This document shows, one piece after another, positions 32,222 through 43,520 of a stretch of 64,000 nt of DNA. This DNA is from Pyronema omphalodes. Lineage: Eukaryota > Ascomycota > Pezizomycetes > Pezizales > Pyronemataceae. Position numbers and translations under genes: made by a program. Where the stretch lies: contig JAJJXM010000001.1 in NCBI GenBank assembly GCA_024516155.1, positions 434,001 through 498,000 on the forward strand, given 5' to 3'. The stretch's first letter is position 1; each line of letters starts with the position of its first letter. The notes beneath the pieces are model-generated. The model was not told the origin of the DNA. It did no database searches and worked only from the letters and a program-made list of their open reading frames with translations.

Positions 32222-32983
32222 ATGCCGGCCATTTCTCCTCGTAACTACTCCGATAGCTTTGGATCTCACCGCCTCGGTTTCACGGACAAGATGCTTAAGA
32301 TGGCCCTTGACGTCTTCGGTTCCCATCGCGGAAGCTTTGGACAAGACACTACCTCTAGTAAGAACTCCCACCTCCTGGCCTATCCTATTCACACTTCAGT
32401 ACTTTACTACAACTATACTACACGAGGAGCTCCTGGTTCTGTCTTTCGATAGCAACCGTGTCAGCACCTCGCCAAAAGCTGTTATGAAGCTTCATAATTG
32501 TCGGTCCAGGACCCCACTGGAAGCTCTACTAGATCATCCAGCTCTGCAACTCCGGAGTCCGAGCATACCTATTCTAATATTCCCTTCCTCTCATCTCATC
32601 TCCCCCCTCCTCTTCTCCTCCTCCCAACCTCCACCCTACCACGTCCTACACCCCCTTCCATCCACCTCAACTCCATGTTCGAAAGTTATGCTAAACCCAT
32701 TCCTCTAGTGCTCCAAGCTCGCGACACCTCCGAGCACCTCAAACCCGGATTCCTCGACCGCCTCAACCCCGAACCCGAGAATTGGGCCGTCTGGCAATTC
32801 GTTATATTTTTCATGGCTATAGCAGCGGTTGTTTTTGGAATTGCATATGTGGCCGAGTATAATCACCGTCAAGATAATGATAGAATGAGGGCAATGCAGT
32901 TTGCTGAGTATGAGCTGGAAAATATAAACACAAACTATGGAAGTATGCGGCGTAGAGCTGGAAGTGTTAGCGGGAGGCTTTGA
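32222..32983 (+). CDS. Small single-pass membrane protein, unknown function
   Basis: Exon 1 starts at ATG 32222 (MPAISPRNYSDSFGSHRLGF) and ends at a good donor (TCTAGTAAGA, after 32357). The 3' exon ends at 32983. It encodes a Ser/Pro-rich stretch, LQARDTSEHLKPGFLDRLNP, one clear membrane helix (WAVWQFVIFFMAIAAVVFGI), and a polar tail with NHRQDNDRMRAMQFAEYELE and RRRAG. The acceptor between 32489 and 32560 is not resolved: no AG there restores the phase from this donor, so an extra small exon or another donor is likely. The region before the helix looks like a cytosolic or intermembrane segment. Not recognised. Confidence 0.6.
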
Positions 32984-33286
32984 ATTGAAATCATCTATAC
33001 TCAGAGGAAAGGGGATGCTTTTTGATGGGTGGGGTTTCTTGTTAACAAATTGTGGGAATTGCGGAATTGTAATGGTTAATACTGATATGTTATCGTTGCT
33101 CAATCCTGTTCTTGATCGTCAAAGACATGTGCATCTGAAGTCACTCGGTATATAAGATCCCTCGTGGCTGTGGCTTGGCTTGAAGAATATATTCGGGATG
33201 CGGTCGCAACAGTGTATTAGTAGTATTCTCTCGGGGGGTCTCGATAAGTGGCTTAGGCCACGGGGATGGTATTTGGATTTATTCTA

Positions 33287-33350
33287 TCCTGTATAGGTCT
33301 TACAGCTCTCGTTCAGCGTATTATTGAATAATCGAATAATAAATAAACAA
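33287..33350. repeat. Direct repeat right of the membrane-protein gene
   Basis: Right-hand copy of 31786-31847: TCCTGTATAGGTCTTACAGC, TCTCGTTCAGCGTATTATTG, and AATAATAAATAAA. Diverged by perhaps a quarter to a third of its bases by eye. Confidence 0.6.
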
Positions 33351-33490
33351 AGAGCGGGGACCCCACCAAAATGCCCATGTTTTGAAAACTTTCTACACCG
33401 TAACCATGAATAATTATGGTTCTTTCTGGTCATAGAATCAATTATCACCCTCAATTCCATTGACGAATGGCTATTATACTGGCTCTCAAG

Positions 33491-33545
33491 TGGGTGTGGT
33501 CGAGCTTAAGGCATCAGAGGTGGTGGGGGTTTGGCCCGCTGTTTT
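33491..33545 (+). pseudogene. tRNA-Ser-like relic
   Basis: GTGGTCGAGCTTAAGGCATC closely follows the D-arm and anticodon-stem part of eukaryotic tRNA-Ser/Leu (TGGCCGAGTGGTTAAGGC), and GGGGGTTTGGCCC resembles the long variable arm. An anticodon loop and the T arm with GGTTCGA are missing. I see only a fragment, not a working gene. Confidence 0.25.
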
Positions 33546-35487
33546 ACCAATCCCCCTTACCTAGGCGTCTGCAACTTCAAAGGAACAGTTGTAAAGGAAG
33601 GTTCAGGCAATAGTCACGTTGCTAGGTGTACATAGGACGTAGGTGTGGGGGGCACAGAGTTTCGTTCACAGGGATTTATGAAACTGTGTAAGAAAGGCAG
33701 AGTACGAAGTTAAGTTGATTTCCAAGCACACGAGGTGTCATTCTAGATGTTTAATGGGAGTTCTTCAGGCGGAAGGGGTGGTGTTACACTACTCATGTGT
33801 CTCCACCTCCATTTTTGTCTCAAACCTTGTTCCCATCAGCTTGGACTGAACTCAAATCCTTGATTCCTCTATTTTTTCCGTTTGTTACTCCATCTCCATT
33901 TCCTTACTTATCTTCGCCAACCTCGACGAACCCAATTCTTTATTTCGAAGCTTCTCCGTTTGCTAAATTCAATACAGTTTGAAACAGTCACTTATCTAAT
34001 GGCTTCATAATGGACCGGCAATTCCTCTTTTGTATTTCAGCAGTATTGCTGTCACAGCCTACTATTTTATCGATACCTCACTGTGAGTCCCATGTGTGAC
34101 CCCACTTCTATCTTTGTCCGTCAGCATTTATCTCCAATTCTTTCCAGCCGTTCATTTGCCCAGGTGGACACATTTCTAGGGTATTCTTTACTAATCTACC
34201 GGCTTCTATGTATTCAGTGAATCGGCAATTGTTCAGGATAAATATGGTGCCCATAGATGACTGAGGCGAGGATTTTCACGCGCACTCGGGGTAATAGGTG
34301 CGGACCGGCCCAGATCCACATGGAATAACAAATCGAGCATGTCCCTGAGTATCTGTACATCTTGTCTAATTTGCACAATCAAATCTGCATATTTGTTTTT
34401 TTTTTTCGACGCATGCATTCTGCAAGCCTCTTTTGCAGCAATCACTTTTTTTTCGGGGTGCCCAACATGAAGGATATGTACGTACAGGTTTTCCCGCATT
34501 TTTTTCTTCACACCCGAAGAAAGTGCAAGACTCATGATACAAGGTCGATTAATAGACAGGCGAACAACAGACGGCTGATGCCTGGCTGGAACCCAACCAA
34601 AATATGTATTCACACGACCACACCAGCCTAGATTCTGCCTTATCCTGTTTCCCCACAGCGAAGGCTCGAATTTGCGGATGGCGCCGACGATAAACGAATA
34701 GCACCGCCACCACCTTCAATTCGACTCAAGGTTTGCCACTGTCTGCCCTGTGGATCTATTCGGACATTCAAAATTGCCGGGGGATATCGGAATTTGATTT
34801 TGCCATGAGGCATCGCATCAGCTGGCTTCTTGTGGATGGAAAAAATTGTTTTGTGTTACTTCAACAAATAAACGATGCAATACGGTTGCTCGCCGTCATC
34901 GCGCATTGGTACCCACCCGTCGTCCCGACAACATGGTTTGAAGCCAAAGTGCCTAAGCTTGACGATAGCTACGATGGCTTCACGATATCTATCCGCAGTG
35001 GATCTCTAGCTTGCTGCACAGTTCGTAAGGCGACTGGTGGTCGGATGAAAGGCGAATGATAGCTGTGACAGGTTCGGAAAGCTGGGGGAGGCGGGGGAAG
35101 GTCACGGTCAAGTGAGTTAAAGATCACTGAATATAGATCACCGCCTTGATATTTGGCATTGGCTAACTGCTGTTGTGTCTAGACGCATAACCGTGCACTC
35201 ACCTCCCTTATCCCTTCAAGGCTGGCGTGTTGCTTCTCCTGCTTTGCCAGTTGCACGCGCCGAGCCATCAGGCATCGGATCGCGGTGCGCCGCCGCTACT
35301 CTGGCCGGGCACACTAACGGCTCGTTCTGGGTCCCCCCGAACTTCCATATGGAACAGCCCCGGAAGAAAATTTCTGGCTTGCTTCCTCATCTTGAGCTGT
35401 CTGGTACAAGCAAAAATAGGGTCACCGCTACACCAGGCCTTCCACTATTGTGCGGTAGCTCGGAGCCTGTGTTCCGCTAACAGTTTT

Positions 35488-35497
35488 GATATATAAG
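35488..35497 (+). promoter_or_regulatory. TATA box of the ankyrin gene
   Basis: GATATATAAG lies 180 bases before ATG 35677. It is followed by a CAGCTTCACAGCTCACC-type start region and a pyrimidine-rich leader, as expected of a strong inducible fungal promoter. Confidence 0.5.
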
Positions 35498-35676
35498 TCT
35501 GCGTACCTTCGCAGCTTCACAGCTCACCACAGCTATCAGCTATCGAAGGCTATATCCATTCGCTATATCCGTCTTCGCTCAACTCAATTCAGCTTCCTGA
35601 GGACTCTCGAGTACCGTTCGTTTCAAACATCACCTACTACCACCAATACTCGATCTACCTCACGAGACCTACCACA

Positions 35677-36453
35677 ATGAGCTCCGCAACTCTCCTCAAC
35701 CTCCCTTTGGAGCTTTTGCTCACCATCGTTGAGAGCCTCGACATTCCGTCTCTTGCCTCGCTCCTCGCCTCATCCTCCACTCTCACCAAGACATTGATCG
35801 AATGCTTCCCGTCGCTCATCACCCGTCGTCCTGCACTTCTCCACGCCGCCGCACGTAACAACCACATCCACCTCCTCTCCTCCCTCCTTCGTTTGATTCC
35901 GGCCACCACAAAGAATGTCCGCCGAGAAACTCCACTCGTCGCAGCCGCCTCTGGTGGCTCCATTGCCGCGGTCAAGATGCTCGCCCCCCTCGACCCTTCC
36001 TCCGTTTCTGCAGCTTTGATTGCAGCCTCATCCACTGGACAGACCGGTACCGTCGTTCATTTGCTTGACACCTGCTACAGTCATAGCAGCTCTACCTTGA
36101 CTAAGGCACTCTGTGCTGCTGCGGGATCTGGAGATCAGAATACTGTTGGTATGCTCCTCTTGGTTGACGGAGTTGAGCCCCACTGCTGTGATGAGTACGG
36201 CCAGACTCCTTTGCAGTGTGCTGCGAAGAAGGGAAAAACCGAGGTTGTACGGGCATTGTTGTCGCTCGGGAAGGTCAAGAGGTGGATTGATTCCCAGGAC
36301 ATTCATGGTTGGAGCGCATTGCGTTGGGCGGTTCTGGGAGACTACTTCGAGACTGCCCTGTTGTTGAAGCAGGAGGGTGCAACTCTTGATGAGTATGCTA
36401 CTGAGTATTTCAGTACTGATCTCGGTGCCCCAATGGTGGATGTTTCCGCATAG
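35677..36453 (+). CDS. F-box-like N terminus plus ankyrin repeats (258 aa)
   Basis: Single exon. Residues 1-40 (LLNLPLELLLTIVESLDIPS then LASLLASSSTL) follow the F-box pattern of an LP-x-E-L-L core plus hydrophobic helix. Ankyrin repeats follow from about residue 50: ALLHAAARNNHIHLLSSLL, ETPLVAAASGGSIAAVKML, TPLQCAAKKGKTEVVRALL, and SALRWAVLGDYFETALLL. F-box/ankyrin proteins usually act as SCF ubiquitin-ligase adaptors; here that is inference from architecture. The last 20 residues are not repeat-like. The GC-rich codon choice differs from nearby non-coding AT-rich DNA and supports real coding. Confidence 0.85.
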   Translation: MSSATLLNLPLELLLTIVESLDIPSLASLLASSSTLTKTLIECFPSLITRRPALLHAAARNNHIHLLSSLLRLIPATTKNVRRETPLVAAASGGSIAAVKMLAPLDPSSVSAALIAASSTGQTGTVVHLLDTCYSHSSSTLTKALCAAAGSGDQNTVGMLLLVDGVEPHCCDEYGQTPLQCAAKKGKTEVVRALLSLGKVKRWIDSQDIHGWSALRWAVLGDYFETALLLKQEGATLDEYATEYFSTDLGAPMVDVSA

Positions 36454-37475
36454 ATGGGCTAATGCCAGGGATTTTCTGCCTTTTGGCAAAATGGGTTGTT
36501 TTTTGTTTTTGGAATTCACATGTAAGGCGTTTTGGTTATTTTGGGTAAAGGGTACATAGATTTTGGATTTGCATAGACAACATACTACAATAATGGATTA
36601 ATTACCATGGATTTACAAATATATCCTTTTGTATCCATCATTCATATAATTTCGAAACAAACTATCGTGACTTTTTGACATGTGGGGAATGCAAGGCAAA
36701 TGACGCAAGATGCACCACCCATCGTGAAAAGATCGTGGAATTTGGATCTTGGACCGCGTTCAGCCCGACGATAGGGCCTGCCGCCTATTCTGGTACCTTC
36801 ACTTCGCTTTACTTTCCAAGGTACGTAAATTTAACGAGCACACCCACCCACACACACCACGAAAAAAAACACTCACGATCTTGCCGCTGTACAGCCGGAT
36901 TATCCGCAGATCTTGTAGATCCTAAACTCCCGCCACCAGAAATCGCGAAGCTCGAAGCTGGAACCGTCGAGAAGGATAGAAGGAAGGAAGGAAGGAAAAT
37001 CCAGACCTGGAAAGTACTTCTGAGGAAATGGCGATAATTCCAGGAGCTGCGACAAGCTGCGCCCAGCGGCGACAGGCTGAGGCAAAGAAATTCCTAATGG
37101 CAAGAAAATGAATGAAAATCCCTCCACACCCTACTCGCTTCTACTCTACACTACACTACATCCTCGGAACAACTCCATACTACATAGATCTACTGAGTCA
37201 TATGTATGAGAAACTACAGATCATACATAAAGCACATCTGAAATGGTGCATATTTACCGCAACGGTACGGGAGTACTTTCTTTCTATGTATGTAAAGCTT
37301 CGTTTGGGGAACAGCGTGTACACCGGGATACTGTCTATCTTTCTGCTTGTCCTCGTGGTACAGATCTTTCACGCATAGATCATCTCATACTCGTGTTAGA
37401 GATTCATTTCATATCCCCATATCCTCAAGTTCGCCGAACCTACGAAGGTATGAAGGGTCTCTAAACACCACCTAA

Positions 37476-37496
37476 CCCCCCCCCCCCCCCCCCCCC
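37476..37496. repeat. Poly-C run (21 C)
   Basis: Longest homopolymer in the window. Length may be uncertain because such runs are prone to sequencing and assembly error. Similar runs of 16 C (12055-12070) and 12 C (43311-43322) lie 3' of minus-strand genes. Confidence 0.9.
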
Positions 37497-38657
37497 TATG
37501 AAGAAAGCTAGATCGCCCTATGCTATACACATTTCGCCAGCGCCTGAAGCACACGAAGGGAACTTAAGCCGTAGCTATGCGGAAGAAATCATATGTATTT
37601 TGCGGTGATCTGCAGGGAAAAGATCTTCCCATACGCGTTGTTACCTACACACATACATACTTCCGTTCCGAGATCTGCAAAATGAACTTGTGAGATTTGG
37701 GGACACTAGGGTCACTAAAATGCGGAATATGTAGATGCTGGTAGGGGGATGCACACAGCATACAGCATACAGCATACAGCATACTCTCCATGCCTCGGTG
37801 CTTCGGAGTCTCGGAGAATTTGGAAATGCTATATATGATTTGCTATGTAATATATCTACGGGCTGGGATTGGGCTGGGATGGGTGGGTTATATATCACAA
37901 TTTCATAATTTCACAATTTCACGTTTTTTGCTGGGTTTGTTTCAGCTGGGTTTGATGGTTGACGGTAGGAGGTGGGAGGTAGGAGGTAGGATCTAGGATC
38001 CACTGCTGAAGAATACTCGGCAAGACTGCTACATCGCGGCCTGCTCGTGGCGTGGCAAAGCCAGGGACCTAGGGTCCTGTAGGCTGTCAGGAACCGTTAA
38101 GATCGTTTTCGATTGGGATTAAAATTACAGTTGATATCTATAGTTCGTGCCGTAGTACATGCGATCTTTTACTTATGATGGATAGATAGATACACTGAGA
38201 CATATTTGATACTGTATGGTGACCATACATACATAGAAGATCAAACTCCGCCTACTGTCTACATACTACTCCCTACTCCGTCCATACTCCGTCCATACTC
38301 CGTTCGCTAGTTTAAAGGCCCGGCCGGATGCTATTGGTGGTTTTCAATTGTACACTTCAGTATCAGCAAACGAAAGTGTAGGTCACGAGTGGTTTTCGAC
38401 TCTTCATCACATACATATTGACACCATAGATCCTAGATCCTGCATCCTGGGTCCTAGATCTAAGGCCACTATACTTCATATGTAATTCATACTTCATCCT
38501 TTACATTTCAGATCTACAGATTTGCTTCCGCGGGGATATGTACAACGGCGATTCTTCGGTGTTTCGGTGTTGATGGGTTAGGTAGCAAATAGGCGCACCA
38601 TATTTCCACTCCCCCGGTTTCCGGATAATTCCCTCATCTGTCCCCTACACTCCAAGC

Positions 38658-38666
38658 TTTATAAAA
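38658..38666 (+). promoter_or_regulatory. TATA-like promoter without an obvious gene
   Basis: TTTATAAAA is followed by CATCATCAACAACAAACC, a CA-rich leader of the kind seen in well-expressed fungal genes. No ORF of length follows, so a non-coding or very short transcript would be expected if it is active. Confidence 0.3.
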
Positions 38667-39542
38667 ACATCATCAACAACAAACCGTTTTTCATATACAG
38701 AGAAATTTCCAGAGACAACAAACAAAAGATCTGGTTTTTTTGTTTTTTTTTTTGTCGGGTTACACGCGTACGTACACCAGCGATTGACATGCTTGACATA
38801 CTTGACGTAAAGTCACCTACAATCTACCTGAAACCTTGTCTTGGAATATGATGTCGATCGGGATGTGTGATCGGCTGAGGTCGAAGGTATGGTATGTATT
38901 CGTAACATGACACTTGCAACATGCGACTCAAGAGACAAGAGACAAGAGACAAGGCTTAAGACTTGGAGGTGAGGGAAGACGTAGCCTCGTAGGGAATTCA
39001 GATACCAAATACCGAATACCGAATACCAAAATTCCAAGAACCAGCTAGCTATGAAAAAAAAAACTAGAAAAAATAAAAACAGGTTCCTTTTCTTCCAAGG
39101 TCATTACGTTTAAAAGCATCATTAGAAGAAGAATAGAAATAAAAATAAAACAGTATCGTACGAGTATCATACGACTGTAGAAAATAAAGAGGCATCCAAG
39201 ATTCGAGATTCATGATACAAGGCCTAAAATCCAAGATTCAGAACTTCGAGTTGATTATGATAATTATGATAATTATGATGATTATGATGATAAAATATTC
39301 CGATGTTGATGTTGAAAAAGTAAACGGGAAACTCCGAGAACCTGTAGAATGATGAGTATGACGAAACTTGCTGCTGTAAATATGAATGATTACTGAACCT
39401 CATAACTTCAAGTTCAAGTCTTCGATATTTCACAATTCAACTCAACTCAACCCAATTCCATATCTATGGCTAATCTATAACAGCATGGTTACCACGTGTT
39501 ATATCAAGGAAACTTGAACAAAAGTCCAGGAGTTTAGATAGG

Positions 39543-39611
39543 CTTGCTTACTTGCTTGCTTATCTGCTTATCTACTTACCTACTGCCGACTTACTCACTT
39601 ACTTACTTACC
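39543..39611. repeat. CTTA-type microsatellite
   Basis: Imperfect tetranucleotide array of CTTA/CTTG/TCTA units (GCTTACTTGCTTGCTTATCT and on). Confidence 0.8.
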
Positions 39612-40153
39612 CACCGTCTTATACATACATCTTTACCCACAGAAACTCATCTCACATACATGAAACAATCCATCCCCGATCCCCGATCCCCGATTCCCGA
39701 ATGCCAATGCCGCAGGGCTTAGGGCTGCAGGTAACCTATCTTTTGCGTACCGTGGCATCAATATATATTATCCACTATCTAATATCCACTATCCACTATC
39801 TCATAACACCTATAAAAACCGAGACATGAGACATGCGGAAGTTTATTCCATTATTCCAAAGAGGAGCTTAAAATAGAAATTGTTTTTTTTTTAAAAAAAA
39901 ATCTAGCATGCGGGAACTTGCAGGATTGTAAACATAACATAATGGTAAGCGTAAGCGTATTGTGGAACCGAGATGTAACGTATGGTTTTGGAGTAATTGT
40001 GAGTTATTGGTTAGAGATAGAGATAGAGATAGGGATAGAGACAGACTATCGGGTGGAAATGGGAGGGAAGGAAGGAGGGAAGGAAGGAAGGAAGTTCGGC
40101 TGGAACAATATGGGTGTAAAGTATATATAAATTAAAAAGAATAACAAGGAATA

Positions 40154-40270
40154 GCTACGGTCATAGAATCATGAATACAACGCATCCCGTCCGCTCTGCG
40201 CTATTTAAGCATGATATCGTCCGGCTAGTACTGTCGTGGGTGACCAGACGGGAATCCCGGATACTGTAGT
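40154..40270 (+). rRNA. 5S ribosomal RNA
   Basis: About 117 bases with the conserved 5S core. GCATCCCGTCCG (helix II/loop B side) is followed by CTGCGC and TTAAGC (box A region), then GGCTAGTACT, GGGTGACC at 40238-40245 and GGGAATCCC near the end. The terminal stem forms exactly: CTACGGT (40155-40161) pairs with ACTGTAG (40263-40269), with one G-T pair. A TTTTTT Pol III terminator follows at 40270-40275. Ascomycete 5S genes are commonly scattered singly, as here. Some loop bases differ from what I remember as consensus, so a slightly decayed copy is possible. Transcription needs TFIIIA and TFIIIC; the Tfc4 subunit is encoded at 26-29 kb. Confidence 0.9.
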
Positions 40271-40275
40271 TTTTT
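40270..40275 (+). terminator. Pol III terminator of the 5S gene
   Basis: Run of six T directly after the 5S terminal stem. Confidence 0.8.
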
Positions 40276-41293
40276 GCTGCACGGCTTGGTGAAGGAAGCT
40301 CCGGGAAGTGAAGCTTTTTTGCTCCCATGAAGTCCCCGCTGCTCTGTCTTGATATAATTGTTGCTTTGGTTCCTTATAAACTAAATAGATCATGTAGATG
40401 GCCTCAGAATTAGACACCACTCATTATCCTTCCTCTTCCCCTTCCCCTCCCCTCTCCTCCGCCGCCTCGGGTACCATTCTCACTCTCTACTATCAACTAC
40501 AATAATCATAAAATCGTGTACATATATATCGAAGACCCCATGATCTGCAGTACAATTCCAGCTTTAGGAGGAAGTTTTACGTGATGGTTTCCAGATGATA
40601 GTGTAGGGTAAGCCGTCTGGTTTACGGCTGGTAAAGAGAGAAGGTTGGTGGAAGATTTTGGGGAGCTGAAAAAGAGGGGTGATGAAAATAGAAATGATAT
40701 TAGGAGTGCGGAAGGTTAGGGAATTAAAATAGGTTTCTTTCGATAGGTGGGGAAATTTGTAAAAGACGATATGTGCGCATGAAGTTGTTGGTGATATGTG
40801 ATGATAGGGATTGATAATCCGCGCTTGGGGTTGTGTTGTAGGGATTGTTGCTGAGACAGCTTATGCTTTGGAGAAATTGTTAGGTTAATGACGGAATTTT
40901 GTTATTGGGGATAGGGATAAAATGATGGGTTGCGGAAATTGGATGTGCAGAGAGATGGGGATATCATCGGAGAGTTGTCTGGAAGGTTGTGTAAAGATTT
41001 TGCTGTAGATAACTTTTCGGCGGCATTTAGAGTACTCTTAGCAGCTATTTAAATCAATATCGAACCTAGAAATAATTTGGATGCGCGGATTGTAAATATT
41101 AGTGATGTATCTTGCTATACATGAGTTGATCATGTCCCGCTCATCTCCAAAATTTGTCACGGAAATCAACAGCATATATCTTTATACGATAATATATCCG
41201 TAATTTATTTCATTGACATACTGGGGTATATATATTTCATAACTTCATAACCTCACCCACTCCTTCTATTCTTCCACAATCAACAAACAACCC

Positions 41294-41738
41294 TTACTGT
41301 CCAGGAGTGAAATCAAAGACCAAGACGTTATCAACAGATCCAGCTGCCTTAACCAACTCAGTCGCGTAAGCGGCGTGTACAGGGTCCTCAAGAATGTAGT
41401 AATCTCTGTCCTCCTTAGAGGCAAACTCAACAACCCATCCGTGGGTGAATCCCTTGTTCAACTGCTTTTATATCAGTACAGGATAGCTGGATATGGGAAC
41501 GGTGGTTTAACGCACAAGAGCAGCCTCGGGGGAGTTCTCGAGTCCTCCCTTAACGGAGAGAATGTAGGTGCTTCCGTCGGGCTTCTTGCAGCCGGTAGCA
41601 AGGGAGTTGAAGCCGTCGGAGAGCTATGTGGTTGTTAGTATACCGTTATATGAAGATGGATATCGCATGACGTACAGTCTTGAAGTCCTCAGCGGTGGCC
41701 TGGGGGAGCTTGACGAGAACGATGTGGGTGATAGTCAT
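41294..41738 (-). CDS. Stress-responsive A/B-barrel (Dabb) domain protein (112 aa)
   Basis: Exons 41738-41676, 41623-41516 and 41461-41294, each ending in phase 0, give 112 residues. The start MTITHIVLVKLPQATAEDFK matches the first strand and helix of Dabb domains (Pfam Dabb). The middle has GCKKPDGSTYILSVKGGLEN, and the second half has FTHGWVVEFASKEDRDYYIL followed by HAAYATELVKAAGSVDNVLV and FDFTPGQ. Dabb proteins are small dimeric alpha/beta barrels; some are enzymes (such as olivetolic acid cyclase) and many fungal ones are uncharacterised and stress-induced. The H in THI and the GFTHGWVVEF strand are typical. No targeting signal; probably cytosolic. Intron 2 has a GTGCGT donor. Confidence 0.92.
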
Positions 41739-43520
41739 GTTGATGATTTGATGATTTGATTGATTGTTTTGTTGTTGTTGAGGTATTAGTTGTGATTATT
41801 GATTTCCGTTGTTGACGTTATCTGATAGTAGGTAATTGAGTCGGAAGACGCGTGGGGTATAAGTAGTCTCGCTCAAAGGTGGAGATTGCGGGGTGTTCTT
41901 CGATGTTACCGGGATACTCGGAGTCGGAGGCCGGAGAACTTCCCCCACCAAGGCGTTTCGTCCGTTCATACCGGGCATACCGAAGCTCACATAGCTTGCT
42001 GACATATATGAATTCCGACGTGGAAGTTACTGGGCTCATCATCATGCCTAGCTATGCTGTTATCGGCATCGGCCTTTTGTTATGTCCGGTGTTAGCTGGT
42101 GACTTGTCAGGGTCTCATAGCTAGCGGGTATAGAATCGCCGAACCGAGTTGCACCGTTGATTCCGTCTGTACAAATATCCACTGTGATACTGTGTGTAAA
42201 TTCTTCTACATCTTCAGAATCTTCTGCATCGAATGATATCCACATCTCAAGCAGGTACCTTCACCGTGGACGTACAGCTCGGGGGCTCGGAGCTCCCCAA
42301 CTGGCACAAGCCACCGGCGAGAGCTCATCGACAATCGTCATCTTTCTACGGTCGACTGTACTTAGTTTCACCTCTCAAACCTTCAAAGTTTGAAATATAC
42401 ATAAATGATTATAATCCTATGAAGGTCGCCAAGTTGGACATGTGTAAACATACCCCCGCAATTGGAAGCCTCGGTGACATACATACTCGGCGAGATAGCT
42501 ACCCCACAGTTGGTGCAACCGGGTCATAGCTTGCTTGACATATGCACGAAATAGCGCGCGCGCATGTGTTGTGATGCCACCACCACATGGCAACGGTTAT
42601 TTACATTCTTGATCACTCGGTTGGGGTTTCGGATTGGAAATAATCCCCGGAGAAATTGATTCAGGTAGAGACGAGATAATTGAGCAGAGTATTGGGTATG
42701 TGTTGCAGATGCTAGAGGAATTTAGTATAGGCTTATAAGGAAGTTTTCCCTACGGGTTTTAGCCTTGTAATATCAACAGGAGCCATGGGCTGTCGAGTCT
42801 CAGGAATACGTGCAAGTGAGCACCATTTTAGAATGAAACATTAGTTGCCAGTGAAAAGTCAAATAATACTGTTGATTTGTGTTTCACTATGAGGAAAATC
42901 AGAACTCTCTACCATTTAACTCCGTGGGTTCACCAGCCCATGATATCGACCACCTTCAATCACCCCCTATCACGCGAAAAGTAAAAAAAAAACTTATTCA
43001 GAAAACAACTGTTGGAATTTCCCCTGGCAGTCCAGTTACCCAAACGTCCCGTACTAATCAACAAGATGTTTCCCATTTAACCCATTTCCGTAAAAATCGT
43101 TTAAAATCGTAATCTGTAGCCATGATATCCGCCACTCCTTCCCGCCATTCGGATACCAAAAACTACCAAATTTTCTGTTTCGCCCCTAGTAATAATGCTT
43201 GGTAACCGCCGTTGTTACTCTTGTGTTTTATACTATCTTAGTGTTAGTATGATTATCTGTGAAAATTGAATGATGATATAAAAACCTGCCTCGTAAAAGA
43301 AAAAAGGATACCCCCCCCCCCCTGATCCAAGTTTAACCAAAGTTGAAAAAAAACCCCAAAATCCGTCTCGAACATAACAGACTCAAAGGTATATAAACTT
43401 GTACAACTAAATCATCATTATTAGCCTCCTTCATCCATTCAATTCAATCCATATCAGAAGCCACTTACCATTCCTTCGTAAATCATCATCAGTAGTAGTA
43501 TCCAGTATCCAGGGGACCCC
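41739..43520. other. Intergenic region
   Basis: About 1.8 kb with no supported gene. It carries a GCGCGCGCGC stretch near 42556, and a run of 12 C at 43311-43322. The part next to 41739 is the Dabb gene promoter. Confidence 0.5.

Larger units (their letters stand above)
32984..35676. other. Long intergenic region upstream of the ankyrin gene
   Basis: About 2.7 kb without a convincing gene. It contains the right copy of the AATAATAAATAAA repeat (33287-33350), a tRNA-Ser-like relic (33491-33545), T-runs near 34395 and 34445, and the TATA-type promoter at 35488. The many short open frames lack supporting splice sites or recognisable motifs. Confidence 0.5.
36454..41293. other. 4.8 kb gene-poor, microsatellite-rich region
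   Basis: No protein gene supported. Listed elements include GAAGGAAG repeats near 36988, a run of 21 C (37476-37496), ACAGCAT repeats at 37757-37785, TCCATACTCCG repeats near 38280-38305, GAGACAA repeats at 38937-38953, TTATGATAA repeats at 39256-39290, CTTGCTTACTTA repeats at 39543-39611, ATAGAG repeats at 40015-40042 and GGAAGGAGGGAAGG at 40067-40094. A 5S rRNA gene sits at 40154. It is much richer in simple repeats than any other part of the window. Confidence 0.7.

Noticed and set aside
33797..33982. 61-codon Pro/Phe/Ser-rich frame
   Set aside because: Pyrimidine-rich composition accounts for it; no splice or promoter support.
35175..35480. 101-codon frame before the ankyrin gene
   Set aside because: Ends just before the TATA box of the ankyrin gene; no motif; probably chance.
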